This document shows, piece after piece, positions 25,210-32,971 of a stretch of 64,000 nucleotides of DNA; the first letter of the stretch is position 1, and every line of letters starts with the position of its first letter. Location: positions 1-64,000 of the forward strand of contig NZ_BLZR01000001.1 in the NCBI RefSeq assembly GCF_014193895.1, read 5' to 3'. Below the pieces are notes generated by a model. It worked only from the letters and a program-made list of their open reading frames with translations, did no database searches and was not told where the DNA came from. Both the position numbers and the translations under genes were made by a program. The DNA comes from Clostridium fungisolvens (lineage in GTDB: Bacteria; Bacillota; Clostridia; Clostridiales; Clostridiaceae).

Positions 25210-25934
25210 TATTGTATATCACTTAAAGATAAATTTACAACTGGATAACTATCTGCATCTGTATCATCATAGTGCCACCACTCAGTTTGTATCGGGTTAA
25301 AACCATGTTTCTCCATTATGGAAGTAAGCAAATTCATATTATTTCTAGCGTTTATGCTCATAGAAGTACTGTTTCTATATGCATTGGTGCTAAACTCATC
25401 AAAACCAGTAGGCATTTCTACTTCTTTTCCATTTTCATCAACCAATGTGATATCAACTGCAGCCCCCCTATTATGTCTAGACCAATTTGCATAAGGACTT
25501 GCAATGAAGCGAGTATCATGAACTATGCTCCAAAAATACTGCTGTACTTCTGGTGGACGGTATGCATCCCATATTTTTATTCTATATCCAAGCGTTTTAA
25601 ACTCATTATTTGCAGCAATAAGCTTATCAAGAGTTCCTTTTTGTAGAAGGCATATATCTTTTGGATAAACCTTTTTTTTGGTGAAGTTATTATCAGTAGC
25701 ATATCTAAGATCAATTACAATAGAAGTATCATAATCAACCACGTGAACTAATCCATTATATGAGACTTTTGAGCTAAATGGAGAGTGTTGTTTAAGTGAG
25801 AAAGACTTAACTTTAATTATTGTAGCACTTGCATTTTGATTATCATATATGAAAGATAGATATACCCCAACAAAAAGGCCGCATATTACTACAAATAAAA
25901 CAGGGATATATCTTTTTAAAAGACTTAAATTCAT
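25209..25934 (-). CDS. D-alanyl-D-alanine dipeptidase (VanX/DdpX-like, peptidase M15D)
   Basis: 241 aa with an N-terminal membrane anchor (about 8-28). VIDLRYATDNNFTKKKVY and IKIWDAYRPPEVQQYFW (RPP motif), SRHNRGAAVDITLVD (zinc ligands His, Asp in SxHxxGxAxD) and ETEWWHYDD-like EWWHY (catalytic Glu and third zinc His) are complete for VanX-type enzymes. It hydrolyses D-Ala-D-Ala outside the membrane, in wall turnover or nutrient use; no vanA/H genes are near, so resistance is unlikely. ATG 25934 follows a GGGAGA SD; the ATG at 25961 has none. Confidence 0.87.
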   Translation of the reverse strand: MNLSLLKRYIPVLFVVICGLFVGVYLSFIYDNQNASATIIKVKSFSLKQHSPFSSKVSYNGLVHVVDYDTSIVIDLRYATDNNFTKKKVYPKDICLLQKGTLDKLIAANNEFKTLGYRIKIWDAYRPPEVQQYFWSIVHDTRFIASPYANWSRHNRGAAVDITLVDENGKEVEMPTGFDEFSTNAYRNSTSMSINARNNMNLLTSIMEKHGFNPIQTEWWHYDDTDADSYPVVNLSLSDIQ

Positions 25935-26038
25935 GTTGAAAAATCTCCCTTTGACATACACATTTGTTATTCTATAATTAACTTATCGTGTTTTTATTAT
26001 ACCACTAAAGTTGCATCGTTGAGAAAAAGGATGAATAT

Positions 26039-28402
26039 ATGGAAAAAAAGGATATTAAGATATCAGTTAGGAATATAGTAGAGTTTATACTTAGAACAGG
26101 AAGTATAGATAATAGATTTATGAGCAAGTCGAGGGCTCAGGAAGGTATCAAAGCTCATCAGAAACTTCAAAAGCAAAATGAAAAGGAACTTTCAGATTAC
26201 CAAAAAGAAGTCTATATGAAACATAAGTTTCAATTTGATAAATTCGATATCATTATCGAAGGAAGAGCTGATGGGATAATTAAGGATAGCAATGCTGTTA
26301 TTATTGAGGAAATAAAAAGTACTAATAGTAATTTAACTATTATAGACGAGGATTATAACCCCCTTCATTGGGCTCAAGCTAAATTTTATGCTTACTTTTA
26401 TTTGATTGACAACAAGCTTGATAAGATTGATATTCAACTTAGTTATTACCAACTGAGTACAAATGAAGTTAAATCCATAAGAAAAAGTTTTAGTGAATAT
26501 GAGCTTGAAAGTTTTGTTATGAGTGTAGTAGAAAGGTATTGTTTATGGGCAGAGAGAGAAGCAGAGTGGAAGGAGAAAAGGAATAATTCCATTTATGAAG
26601 TTACTTTTCCTTTCAGTACTTATAGAAAAGGGCAAAGAGAGCTTGCAGTTGCTGCGTACAACACAATAAAGCAGGAAGATACTTTATTTGTTCAGGCTCC
26701 TACAGGCATAGGGAAAACAATATCAACAATATTCCCTGCAGTAAAAGCATTAGCTGAAGGGCATGGCGATAGAATTTTTTACCTTACGGCTAAAACAATA
26801 ACTCGAACAGTTGCAGAAGAGGGATTTGAAAGATTAAGAGAAAAGGGTTTAAGTTGCAAATCAATTACAATTACTGCAAAAGATAAAATATGTTTTAACA
26901 AAGGAGCTGCATGTAATCCTGAAGAATGCAAGTATGCGGAGAACTACTATGATAAAGTAAATGAGGCAATATTAGATATAATAACAAATGAGGATTCCCT
27001 AACAAGGAATACAATTGAGCAATATGCTATGAAACACCAGTTATGCCCTTTTGAATTCTCTTTAGATTTAACGTTTTGGTGTGATGCTATAATTTGTGAT
27101 TATAATTATGCTTTTGATCCTAAGGTGTATTTAAGAAGATTTTTTGAGGATATAAGTGAGAAATATATTTTTTTAATTGATGAGGCACATAATCTGGTAG
27201 AACGTGCAAGAGAAATGTTTTCTGCTGAGATAGATAAAAGTAAAATAATGGAGTGTAAGAAAATAGCCAAGGGTAAATTACCTGGAATGCATAAAAGTCT
27301 TAACGCATTAAATAGTTTTATGATTGAGCTGAGAAGAAGAACAGAAGAAATACAGGAAGATCATCTGGTACTTGATGAAAATCCTAGAGAAATATATCCA
27401 TTGATAAGAAATTTTCTAAGAGAATGTGATGAATATCTAATAAAAAGTAGAGGTACTGAAGGTTACGAGAGCATATTGGAATTATATTTTCAATTAAATT
27501 CTTTTATAAGTATAGGCGAAAGCTATGATGATGGTTATATAAGTTATGTAGATTGCTCAAATAAAAAAGTTACATTAAAGTTATTTTGTATTTATCCTAG
27601 AAATAAAATGATAAATTCAATGGAGAGAGCAAGTAGCAGAATAATTTTTTCGGCAACATTGACACCATTAAATTATTTTATTGATATATTAGGAGGTAAT
27701 GAACATAGTTATAAGCTTAGATTAGCATCACCCTTTGATAGAGAAAACATGAGTTTAAATATAGTTAAACTTTCCACAAGATATAAGCATAGAGAAAAGA
27801 ATATAAAAAGTATAGTTGATTATATATATAATTTTACAAGTTCAAAACTAGGTAATTATATGGTGTTTTTACCATCATACTCATTTATGATTAATGTATA
27901 TGAAGAATTTATAAAAACATACCCATATTTACAAACTCTACTTCAGAGTGGTGAAATGAATGAAGACGAAAGAGAAGAGTTTCTTAATAGATTTAGCAAC
28001 AATCCTCAAAATACTATGATAGCTTTTTGTGTAATTGGAGGGATATTTTCTGAAGGGATAGATTTAACAAATGACAGGCTTATCGGTGCCGTAATTATTG
28101 GTGTTGGACTTCCTCAATTATGCACTGAAAGGGAATTAATAAGAAACTTTTTCGATGATAATTCTACAGGTTATGATTATTCCTATACCTATCCTGGCAT
28201 GAATAAGGTTCTTCAAGCTGCTGGAAGAGTCATTAGAACAGAAGATGATATAGGGGCAGTATTACTTATTGATGATAGGTTTGCAACAAATAAATATATG
28301 ACTTTGATGCCAAGGGAATGGGTAAGTAAATATAATATTATAAAGGACCCAAATTCATTAAAAGCTGGGCTGCAAGAATTTTGGAATACGGAAGTTAAAT
28401 AA
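26039..28402 (+). CDS. PD-(D/E)XK nuclease fused to DinG/XPD-like Fe-S helicase
   Basis: 787 aa. Residues 1-180 are a RecB/Cas4-like nuclease: GRADG (Asp78), IEEIKS (Glu91, Lys93) and QAKFYAY (Gln113). Then a superfamily 2 XPD/DinG helicase: APTGIGKT (220-227, Walker A), Fe-S cysteines C285, C292, C297, C336, DEAH 381-384, FSATLTP, and QAAGRVIRTEDD (motif VI). It is predicted to unwind 5'-3' and cut branched or damaged DNA. The nuclease-first order differs from DinG with a C- or N-terminal exonuclease of the DEDD type. It is monocistronic. SD AAAGGATG. Confidence 0.85.
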   Translation: MEKKDIKISVRNIVEFILRTGSIDNRFMSKSRAQEGIKAHQKLQKQNEKELSDYQKEVYMKHKFQFDKFDIIIEGRADGIIKDSNAVIIEEIKSTNSNLTIIDEDYNPLHWAQAKFYAYFYLIDNKLDKIDIQLSYYQLSTNEVKSIRKSFSEYELESFVMSVVERYCLWAEREAEWKEKRNNSIYEVTFPFSTYRKGQRELAVAAYNTIKQEDTLFVQAPTGIGKTISTIFPAVKALAEGHGDRIFYLTAKTITRTVAEEGFERLREKGLSCKSITITAKDKICFNKGAACNPEECKYAENYYDKVNEAILDIITNEDSLTRNTIEQYAMKHQLCPFEFSLDLTFWCDAIICDYNYAFDPKVYLRRFFEDISEKYIFLIDEAHNLVERAREMFSAEIDKSKIMECKKIAKGKLPGMHKSLNALNSFMIELRRRTEEIQEDHLVLDENPREIYPLIRNFLRECDEYLIKSRGTEGYESILELYFQLNSFISIGESYDDGYISYVDCSNKKVTLKLFCIYPRNKMINSMERASSRIIFSATLTPLNYFIDILGGNEHSYKLRLASPFDRENMSLNIVKLSTRYKHREKNIKSIVDYIYNFTSSKLGNYMVFLPSYSFMINVYEEFIKTYPYLQTLLQSGEMNEDEREEFLNRFSNNPQNTMIAFCVIGGIFSEGIDLTNDRLIGAVIIGVGLPQLCTERELIRNFFDDNSTGYDYSYTYPGMNKVLQAAGRVIRTEDDIGAVLLIDDRFATNKYMTLMPREWVSKYNIIKDPNSLKAGLQEFWNTEVK

Positions 28403-28403
28403 T

Positions 28404-28439
28404 AAAGTGGTACACCAATATGAAATGGTGTACCACTTT
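28404..28439. terminator. Bidirectional terminator
   Basis: A perfect 14-bp stem AAAGTGGTACACCA/TGGTGTACCACTTT with 8-nt loop between convergent helicase and epimerase genes. Confidence 0.8.
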
Positions 28440-28454
28440 AATGTTATCAATATA

Positions 28455-29333
28455 TTAAACATTAAATTTTACTGAATAATTGCAAGAGAAAGTTTCTTTT
28501 TCTGCAAGCTTTAAAATCCCTTCTTTTTGTGAAAAGTCTCCAGTAAAGTCTTCAAAGTCAGAGTGTCCAAGCCATGGTTCGATACAAACAAAAGGCGCTC
28601 CTGATGGTTTTGACCAAAGCCCTAGATAAGGGAATTCTGAAAAATTAAAATCTAGTGATTTGGAATGATTTTTAGACTTTAAGGAAATTACTTCTGAATT
28701 TAAATTTTTTAGCACCAAGGCATCATTTTTAAATAATTCTTTGGATAAAGGAATGATTTTCTCATTTTCCAAGAATGGTATTTGCTCTCTCTTGAAAAAG
28801 CCATTACTATTTAGAGGCATTAAGGAACATGTTTCATTTTCACTGAACTCAAAATAATAATCATTCATTGTTTCATTGTCATATAAAGGACACATAAAAG
28901 CAGGATGTGCACCTATTGAGAACAACATATCTTTAGAATCAGCATTGGTTACCACATATTTAATATTTAAAGTATTTTCAAATAAAGAATATATAATTTT
29001 AAGTGAGAACTTGAAAGGAAATACCTTCAAAGTTTCTTCAGAATATTTTAATTCATATGTAAAGGAGTTTTCACTTTTTTCTATTAGTTCAAAGTCCTTT
29101 ACTCTAGCAAGCCCATGTTGAGGCAGTGTATATTTAACTCCATCAACTGAGTACTCATTATTATTTACTTTTCCTACGATAGGGAATAGAATTGGAGCAT
29201 GGTATTTCCAAAAGGTTTCATCACCGTTCCAAAGAAATTCTGTTCCATCTATTTTTGATAATATGCTATGAAGTTCACCACCATGAGTTGAGCTACTTAT
29301 TTTTAAAAATTGATTTTCTATAGTATTTATCAT
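28455..29333 (-). CDS. Aldose 1-epimerase family protein (galactose mutarotase-like, LacX type)
   Basis: 292 aa, beta-sandwich fold. STHGGELHSI, FLWNGDETFWKYHAPILFPIVGKV, LPQHGLARVKDFEL (His), SIGAHPAFMCPL (catalytic His) and CIEPWLGHSDFEDF (catalytic Glu region) fit the LacX/YihR branch. It interconverts sugar anomers in the cytoplasm. ATG 29342 overlaps the AGAGAGG SD, so ATG 29333, 9 nt downstream, was chosen. It is a single gene. The sugar is unknown. Confidence 0.85.
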   Translation of the reverse strand: MINTIENQFLKISSSTHGGELHSILSKIDGTEFLWNGDETFWKYHAPILFPIVGKVNNNEYSVDGVKYTLPQHGLARVKDFELIEKSENSFTYELKYSEETLKVFPFKFSLKIIYSLFENTLNIKYVVTNADSKDMLFSIGAHPAFMCPLYDNETMNDYYFEFSENETCSLMPLNSNGFFKREQIPFLENEKIIPLSKELFKNDALVLKNLNSEVISLKSKNHSKSLDFNFSEFPYLGLWSKPSGAPFVCIEPWLGHSDFEDFTGDFSQKEGILKLAEKETFSCNYSVKFNV

Positions 29334-29598
29334 ACAAGTCATCCTCTCTAAATCTAATACAATTCATATTTTTAGTTATATGCCCAGAACCCATAGCAGT
29401 TTCGAAAACAGTAGGTCTTGGGTTTTTTTATTATGTATAAATTAACATTTGCATAACAAGTAAATTATACTACTTACTAAGTGTATAAACAAAATAAAAT
29501 TATTTATAATTACAAGGACATGATCTTGGTACAGAGATTTTAGTACAGATTATGCTTAATATATTATTAAAATAAAGTGGTTATGCAGGAGATGCTAT

Positions 29599-29688
29599 AT
29601 GAGCGAGCAATTAGAATTAAATGATCTTGTCAGATGGAATGGCGTTAATAAACTGTACTGTTCGAACGTAGTGAGTTTACAGTTTTAG
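29599..29688 (+). CDS. 29-aa ORF with a good ribosome-binding site
   Basis: It begins MSEQLELNDLVRWNGVNKLY and ends SLQF. AGGAG lies 7 nt before ATG, which is unusual for a chance ORF. The last third overlaps an 8-bp hairpin (AAACTGTA...TACAGTTT) whose loop GAACGTAGTGAG is the complement of CTCACTACGTTC-type sequence also seen in family A loops. It may be a real small peptide, or the leader of a decayed gene. No family is recognised. Confidence 0.3.
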   Translation: MSEQLELNDLVRWNGVNKLYCSNVVSLQF

Positions 29689-29701
29689 CCATGGAATATG
29701 A

Positions 29702-29760
29702 CAAAATCATATTAATTCTTTGCGCAAGTTCATTAAAGCATCGGATGCGTAATCACTTTA
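29702..29760 (-). repeat. Family C repeat copy 1
   Basis: On the minus strand AAGTGATTACGCATCCGATG, CTTTAATGAACTTGCGCAAA and GAATTAATATGATTTTGTC align with 44853-44910 on the plus strand with about 8 differences in 58 nt. No ORF, no long inverted ends. Confidence 0.75.
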
Positions 29761-29907
29761 TTTCAACATGGTCTAATAGCGATTAGCTATAAGTATTAAT
29801 TTATTCATAAATGTAACACTTTATTAATGGACAATATTATAACAATAAAATATAATTACTTGTTGTATAGAATAAATTTTTACTTTTAATTACGGAAGGT
29901 TAAGCCA

Positions 29908-31368
29908 ATGGAAAAGAATAAATCTATAACAAGAAATGTAATTTTTAAAGTGTTATTAAGTACTTTTAATATAATTGTGCCATTAATAATCGGACCTTAT
30001 GCTTATAGAGTAATAGGTGATGATCATATGGGAATGATCAATCACGCAGATGCTATATATAATTATTTCTATATTTTTGCGACCTTTGGAATTTATCAAT
30101 ATGGGTTAAGGGAAATGAGCAGAATAAGAAATGATAAAAATAAGCTTAAGACGGTATTTACTAGTTTATTCGTTATAGGAGTTATAGCAAATATAATAGT
30201 TTTAAGCATATTTATTATATTTACCAATATGGAGTACGGAGGAACTATAAAGTATCCTGTATTAATGTTGTATTCTATAAATATATTTGCAAATGTATTT
30301 TATATTGAATGGGCAAATGAAGCTTTAGAAAATTATGACTTTATAGCTATTAAAACAATAATTGTCAGGATTATATACCTTATTTGTCTTTTTGCTTTTG
30401 TGAGAACTGAAAAAGATTATATTATATATACATTAATAATAAACGCATATACTCTTTTAAATTATTTTGTGAGTTTTATTTATATAAAAAGAAAAATAGG
30501 ATTTGACTTTAAAGGAATAAAGCTAAATATACATATAAAATATCTATTGATGTCTTTAGTAATGGGAAATGCTAATATGCTCTATATACAACTTGATAGA
30601 GTTATGCTAGGAAATTATGTTAATGATAGATCCGTAGCATACTATACCTTATCTTCATATATAACATCTATGGTAAATACTTTAATATTATCAGTTGTGT
30701 ATGTAACAATACCGAGATTGGCAAATATTATTGCAAAAGATGATCAAGAAGGTTATCATAATCTCTTAAATAAGGTTTGTGAAAATCTATTTGCGTTTAT
30801 ATTTCCAGCTGCAGTGGGCATATTTGTTGTAGCAAGAGAAATAGTGCTTATTTATGGTGGAGCAAAGTATGTTGATACTATTCCTGTATTACAAGGTTTT
30901 TGTTTGTTCATGATAACTTCAGCATTTGAGTCTGTATTTACTAATCAAATACTATATGTAAAAAGAAGAGAGAGAAGACTTGTGTTATTCATCTTAGCGG
31001 CAGGTATCATGAATTTAATATTTAATATAACACTAATTAAACTTGGCATATTTTCAGCAGTTACTGCTATTTATACAACTGCGTTAGCTAATTTCCTGTT
31101 AATTAGCATGGAACTAATGTATTCAATATTTGTTCTTAAGGTAAAGCTGAATTTATTTAGATTTGAGAAGCTTAAATATCTCTTATATTCTTTGATGTTT
31201 GTTCCTATAACTTTAGGTATAAGAATGATAACCAATAGAGTTGTTCCAGTATTTTTTATTGCAGTAGCAATTAATGTACTTTATTATTTAGTACTTTTGT
31301 ATATAACAAAAGATAAAGTTCTAAAAGCTTTTATAAATAAGTTTTTTAAGAAGGCACATAGTATTTAA
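29908..31368 (+). CDS. Polysaccharide flippase, Wzx-like (second copy)
   Basis: 486 aa, about fourteen membrane helices. Its opening (SITRNVIFKVLLSTFNIIVP, FGIYQYGLREMSRIRNDKNK) is colinear with the flippase at 8871-10334, so the two are paralogues. No glycosyltransferase or polymerase gene is next to this copy, so it may serve the 2.4-8.8 kb cluster, or another glycan made from elsewhere. SD GGAAGG precedes ATG. It is monocistronic with its own terminator. Confidence 0.87.
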   Translation: MEKNKSITRNVIFKVLLSTFNIIVPLIIGPYAYRVIGDDHMGMINHADAIYNYFYIFATFGIYQYGLREMSRIRNDKNKLKTVFTSLFVIGVIANIIVLSIFIIFTNMEYGGTIKYPVLMLYSINIFANVFYIEWANEALENYDFIAIKTIIVRIIYLICLFAFVRTEKDYIIYTLIINAYTLLNYFVSFIYIKRKIGFDFKGIKLNIHIKYLLMSLVMGNANMLYIQLDRVMLGNYVNDRSVAYYTLSSYITSMVNTLILSVVYVTIPRLANIIAKDDQEGYHNLLNKVCENLFAFIFPAAVGIFVVAREIVLIYGGAKYVDTIPVLQGFCLFMITSAFESVFTNQILYVKRRERRLVLFILAAGIMNLIFNITLIKLGIFSAVTAIYTTALANFLLISMELMYSIFVLKVKLNLFRFEKLKYLLYSLMFVPITLGIRMITNRVVPVFFIAVAINVLYYLVLLYITKDKVLKAFINKFFKKAHSI

Positions 31369-31372
31369 AGGA

Positions 31373-31415
31373 AAGCAGTACCTTTTTATTATAAAAAGGT
31401 GCTGCTTAAATTTTA
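31373..31415 (+). terminator. Terminator of second flippase
   Basis: A 17-bp stem with one G-T pair (AAGCAGTACCTTTTTAT/ATAAAAAGGTGCTGCTT), then AAATTTT, just after the stop codon. Confidence 0.75.
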
Positions 31416-31547
31416 ATCTTTATAATACTATTAATAGTTAATAACACGTTATATATAAATTGCCATATATAATTTAAATGTTATAGGTAATAATAATATA
31501 TATTAGTACAATATATTATTATTATGAGCATTAAAAAAGGTGGTCTG

Positions 31548-32381
31548 ATGAATAAAGATTGTTTAGTAAAAAAAGGTTGTTTGACTGATATTTTAAAAAC
31601 ACTTATTAAAAAAGTAATGAATGATGATATTTTTGCTTTAGCTTCTCAGCTAGCATATAACTTAATACTTTCATTTTTTCCATTCTTGATGTTTATAATG
31701 ACGATTGTAGGGATGAGTAGCTTAAAAAGCGAGCAAATTTTATCAAGTTTGAGTTTAGTATTACCAGTAAGTGCATTTAATCTAATAAAATCTACTGTAA
31801 TAGAAGTAGTCGAAGTCCAGCAGAAAAACTTGTTATGGATAAGCTTGTTGCTTGCATTATGGACATCTTCTTCTGGGTTTAGTGGAGTTATAAAAGGTTT
31901 AAATAAGGCATATGAGGTAAAGGAGAGTAGATCGTATTTTAAGGTTACCTCTATAGCTATTTTATGCACAGTAGTGTTTGCGCTAATGATAGTAATAACA
32001 TTATTTCTTATGGTATTTGGAGATTTGATTGGTCAGTTTTTGATGGCTAGATTTCCATTTGATGAAACCATAAAGTTTATGTGGGATATGGTCAGATTTA
32101 TGTTCTTAATATCTATGATGATATTAGTATTTGCATCGTTATATCATTTTACGCCTAATAGAAAACTAGGATGGTCTGAAGTTCTTCCAGGAGCAGTTGT
32201 GAGCACTGTTGGCTGGCTATTAGTATCATATTTATTCTCCTACTATGTTAATCATTTTAATAATTATTCAAGATTCTACGGAAGTCTTGGAGCGATGTTT
32301 ATACTTATGACCTGGTTGTTTATAACATCATTAATATTATTATTAGGTGGGGAAATAAATGCAGTTCTTGCAGAGGAATAA
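31548..32381 (+). CDS. YihY/BrkB-family inner membrane protein
   Basis: 277 aa, six predicted membrane helices. FALASQLAYNLILSFFPFLMF, LWTSSSGFSGVIKGLNKAYEV, YHFTPNRKLGWSEVLPGAVV and FYGSLGAMFILMTWLFITS are the conserved YihY (UPF0761) blocks. The molecular role is unknown; RNase BN annotations of this family were a mistake. ATG 31548 follows AAAGGTGG. The in-frame ATG at 31524 has no SD. It lies 96 nt upstream of ssb. Confidence 0.85.
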   Translation: MNKDCLVKKGCLTDILKTLIKKVMNDDIFALASQLAYNLILSFFPFLMFIMTIVGMSSLKSEQILSSLSLVLPVSAFNLIKSTVIEVVEVQQKNLLWISLLLALWTSSSGFSGVIKGLNKAYEVKESRSYFKVTSIAILCTVVFALMIVITLFLMVFGDLIGQFLMARFPFDETIKFMWDMVRFMFLISMMILVFASLYHFTPNRKLGWSEVLPGAVVSTVGWLLVSYLFSYYVNHFNNYSRFYGSLGAMFILMTWLFITSLILLLGGEINAVLAEE

Positions 32382-32429
32382 AGGTGAAAAAGAATTATTT
32401 TAAGTGATTAGCTAAATATGTATAAAAAT

Positions 32430-32469
32430 CTCCTGAGTGGTTAGAATTTACAATATGAATTTTCAGGAG
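32430..32469 (+). promoter_or_regulatory. Hairpin that would sequester the ssb ribosome-binding site
   Basis: AATCTCCTGA (32427-32436) is complementary to TCAGGAGGTT (32463-32472), 10 bp with one G-T pair. The right arm contains the ssb SD AGGAGG. The mRNA could fold to hide the start region. No T-run follows, so it is not a terminator. Confidence 0.5.
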
Positions 32470-32477
32470 GTTAAAAT

Positions 32478-32843
32478 ATGAATAAAATTGTTTTATTAGG
32501 AAGATTAATAAGAGACCCTGAACTAAGAATAGTTGAAGACAGCGAGAAAATATATACTAAATTTATCATTGCTGTAGAAAGAAACTTTAAATCTTCAGAC
32601 GGGGAAAGAAAATCTGATTTAATTCCTGTTACCCTTTGGGGAAGGAAAGCTGAAGTTGTTTGTAAATATATGAAAAAAGGAAGTATAATAAGTCTAAGTG
32701 GAAGACTAAGAACAGGAAGCTATGAAGATAAAGATGGAAACAAAAAATACATAGCTGAGGTAGTGGCTGAAGACTTTAGATTTGTTGGGCATCGTAAAAA
32801 TATAGATAGCGATGATGAAATAGTAAATGAAGATAACAACTAA
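32478..32843 (+). CDS. ssb: Single-stranded DNA-binding protein (short SSB)
   Basis: 121 aa. One OB fold: MNKIVLLGRLIRDPELRIVE, TKFIIAVERNFK, LIPVTLWGRKAEVVCKYMKKGSIISLSGRL and EVVAEDFRFVG. After residue 105 only a short acidic tail ending IVNEDNN remains. The usual DDIPF-type tip that recruits partner proteins is not there, so it may be a specialised paralogue of the replication SSB, perhaps for competence or stress. SD AGGAGG lies 8 nt before ATG. A strong terminator follows. Confidence 0.9.
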   Translation: MNKIVLLGRLIRDPELRIVEDSEKIYTKFIIAVERNFKSSDGERKSDLIPVTLWGRKAEVVCKYMKKGSIISLSGRLRTGSYEDKDGNKKYIAEVVAEDFRFVGHRKNIDSDDEIVNEDNN

Positions 32844-32887
32844 AAAATAGAAAGGTAAAGATTTTTTAATCTTTACCTTTCTATTTT
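32844..32887 (+). terminator. Terminator of ssb
   Basis: A perfect 20-bp stem (32844-32863 with 32868-32887), TTTT loop. Rich in A/T at both ends, so bidirectional; the convergent flavodiiron gene ends at 32972. Confidence 0.85.
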
Positions 32888-32971
32888 CATAAATAAAGCA
32901 ATAATAAAACGTATATTACTTATCTTTACTTAAATTGAACATATAAAAACTTTATTTATAAAAAGATATCA

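Larger units (their letters stand above)
29334..29907. other. Intergenic region with repeat family C and a 29-aa ORF
   Basis: 574 bp. It holds an imperfect hairpin plus T7 (about 29385-29430, plus strand, no upstream gene), the short ORF 29599-29688, the family C repeat (29702-29760) and an AT-rich promoter region for the flippase gene. Confidence 0.6.

Noticed and set aside
25209..25934. Vancomycin resistance (vanX)
   Set aside because: The dipeptidase motifs fit VanX, but no vanH, vanA or vanRS genes are nearby. DdpX-like peptidoglycan turnover is simpler.
29385..29430. Imperfect hairpin with T7 as a terminator
   Set aside because: No plus-strand gene lies upstream that needs it, and the stem has mismatches. 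It is mentioned in the region note only.
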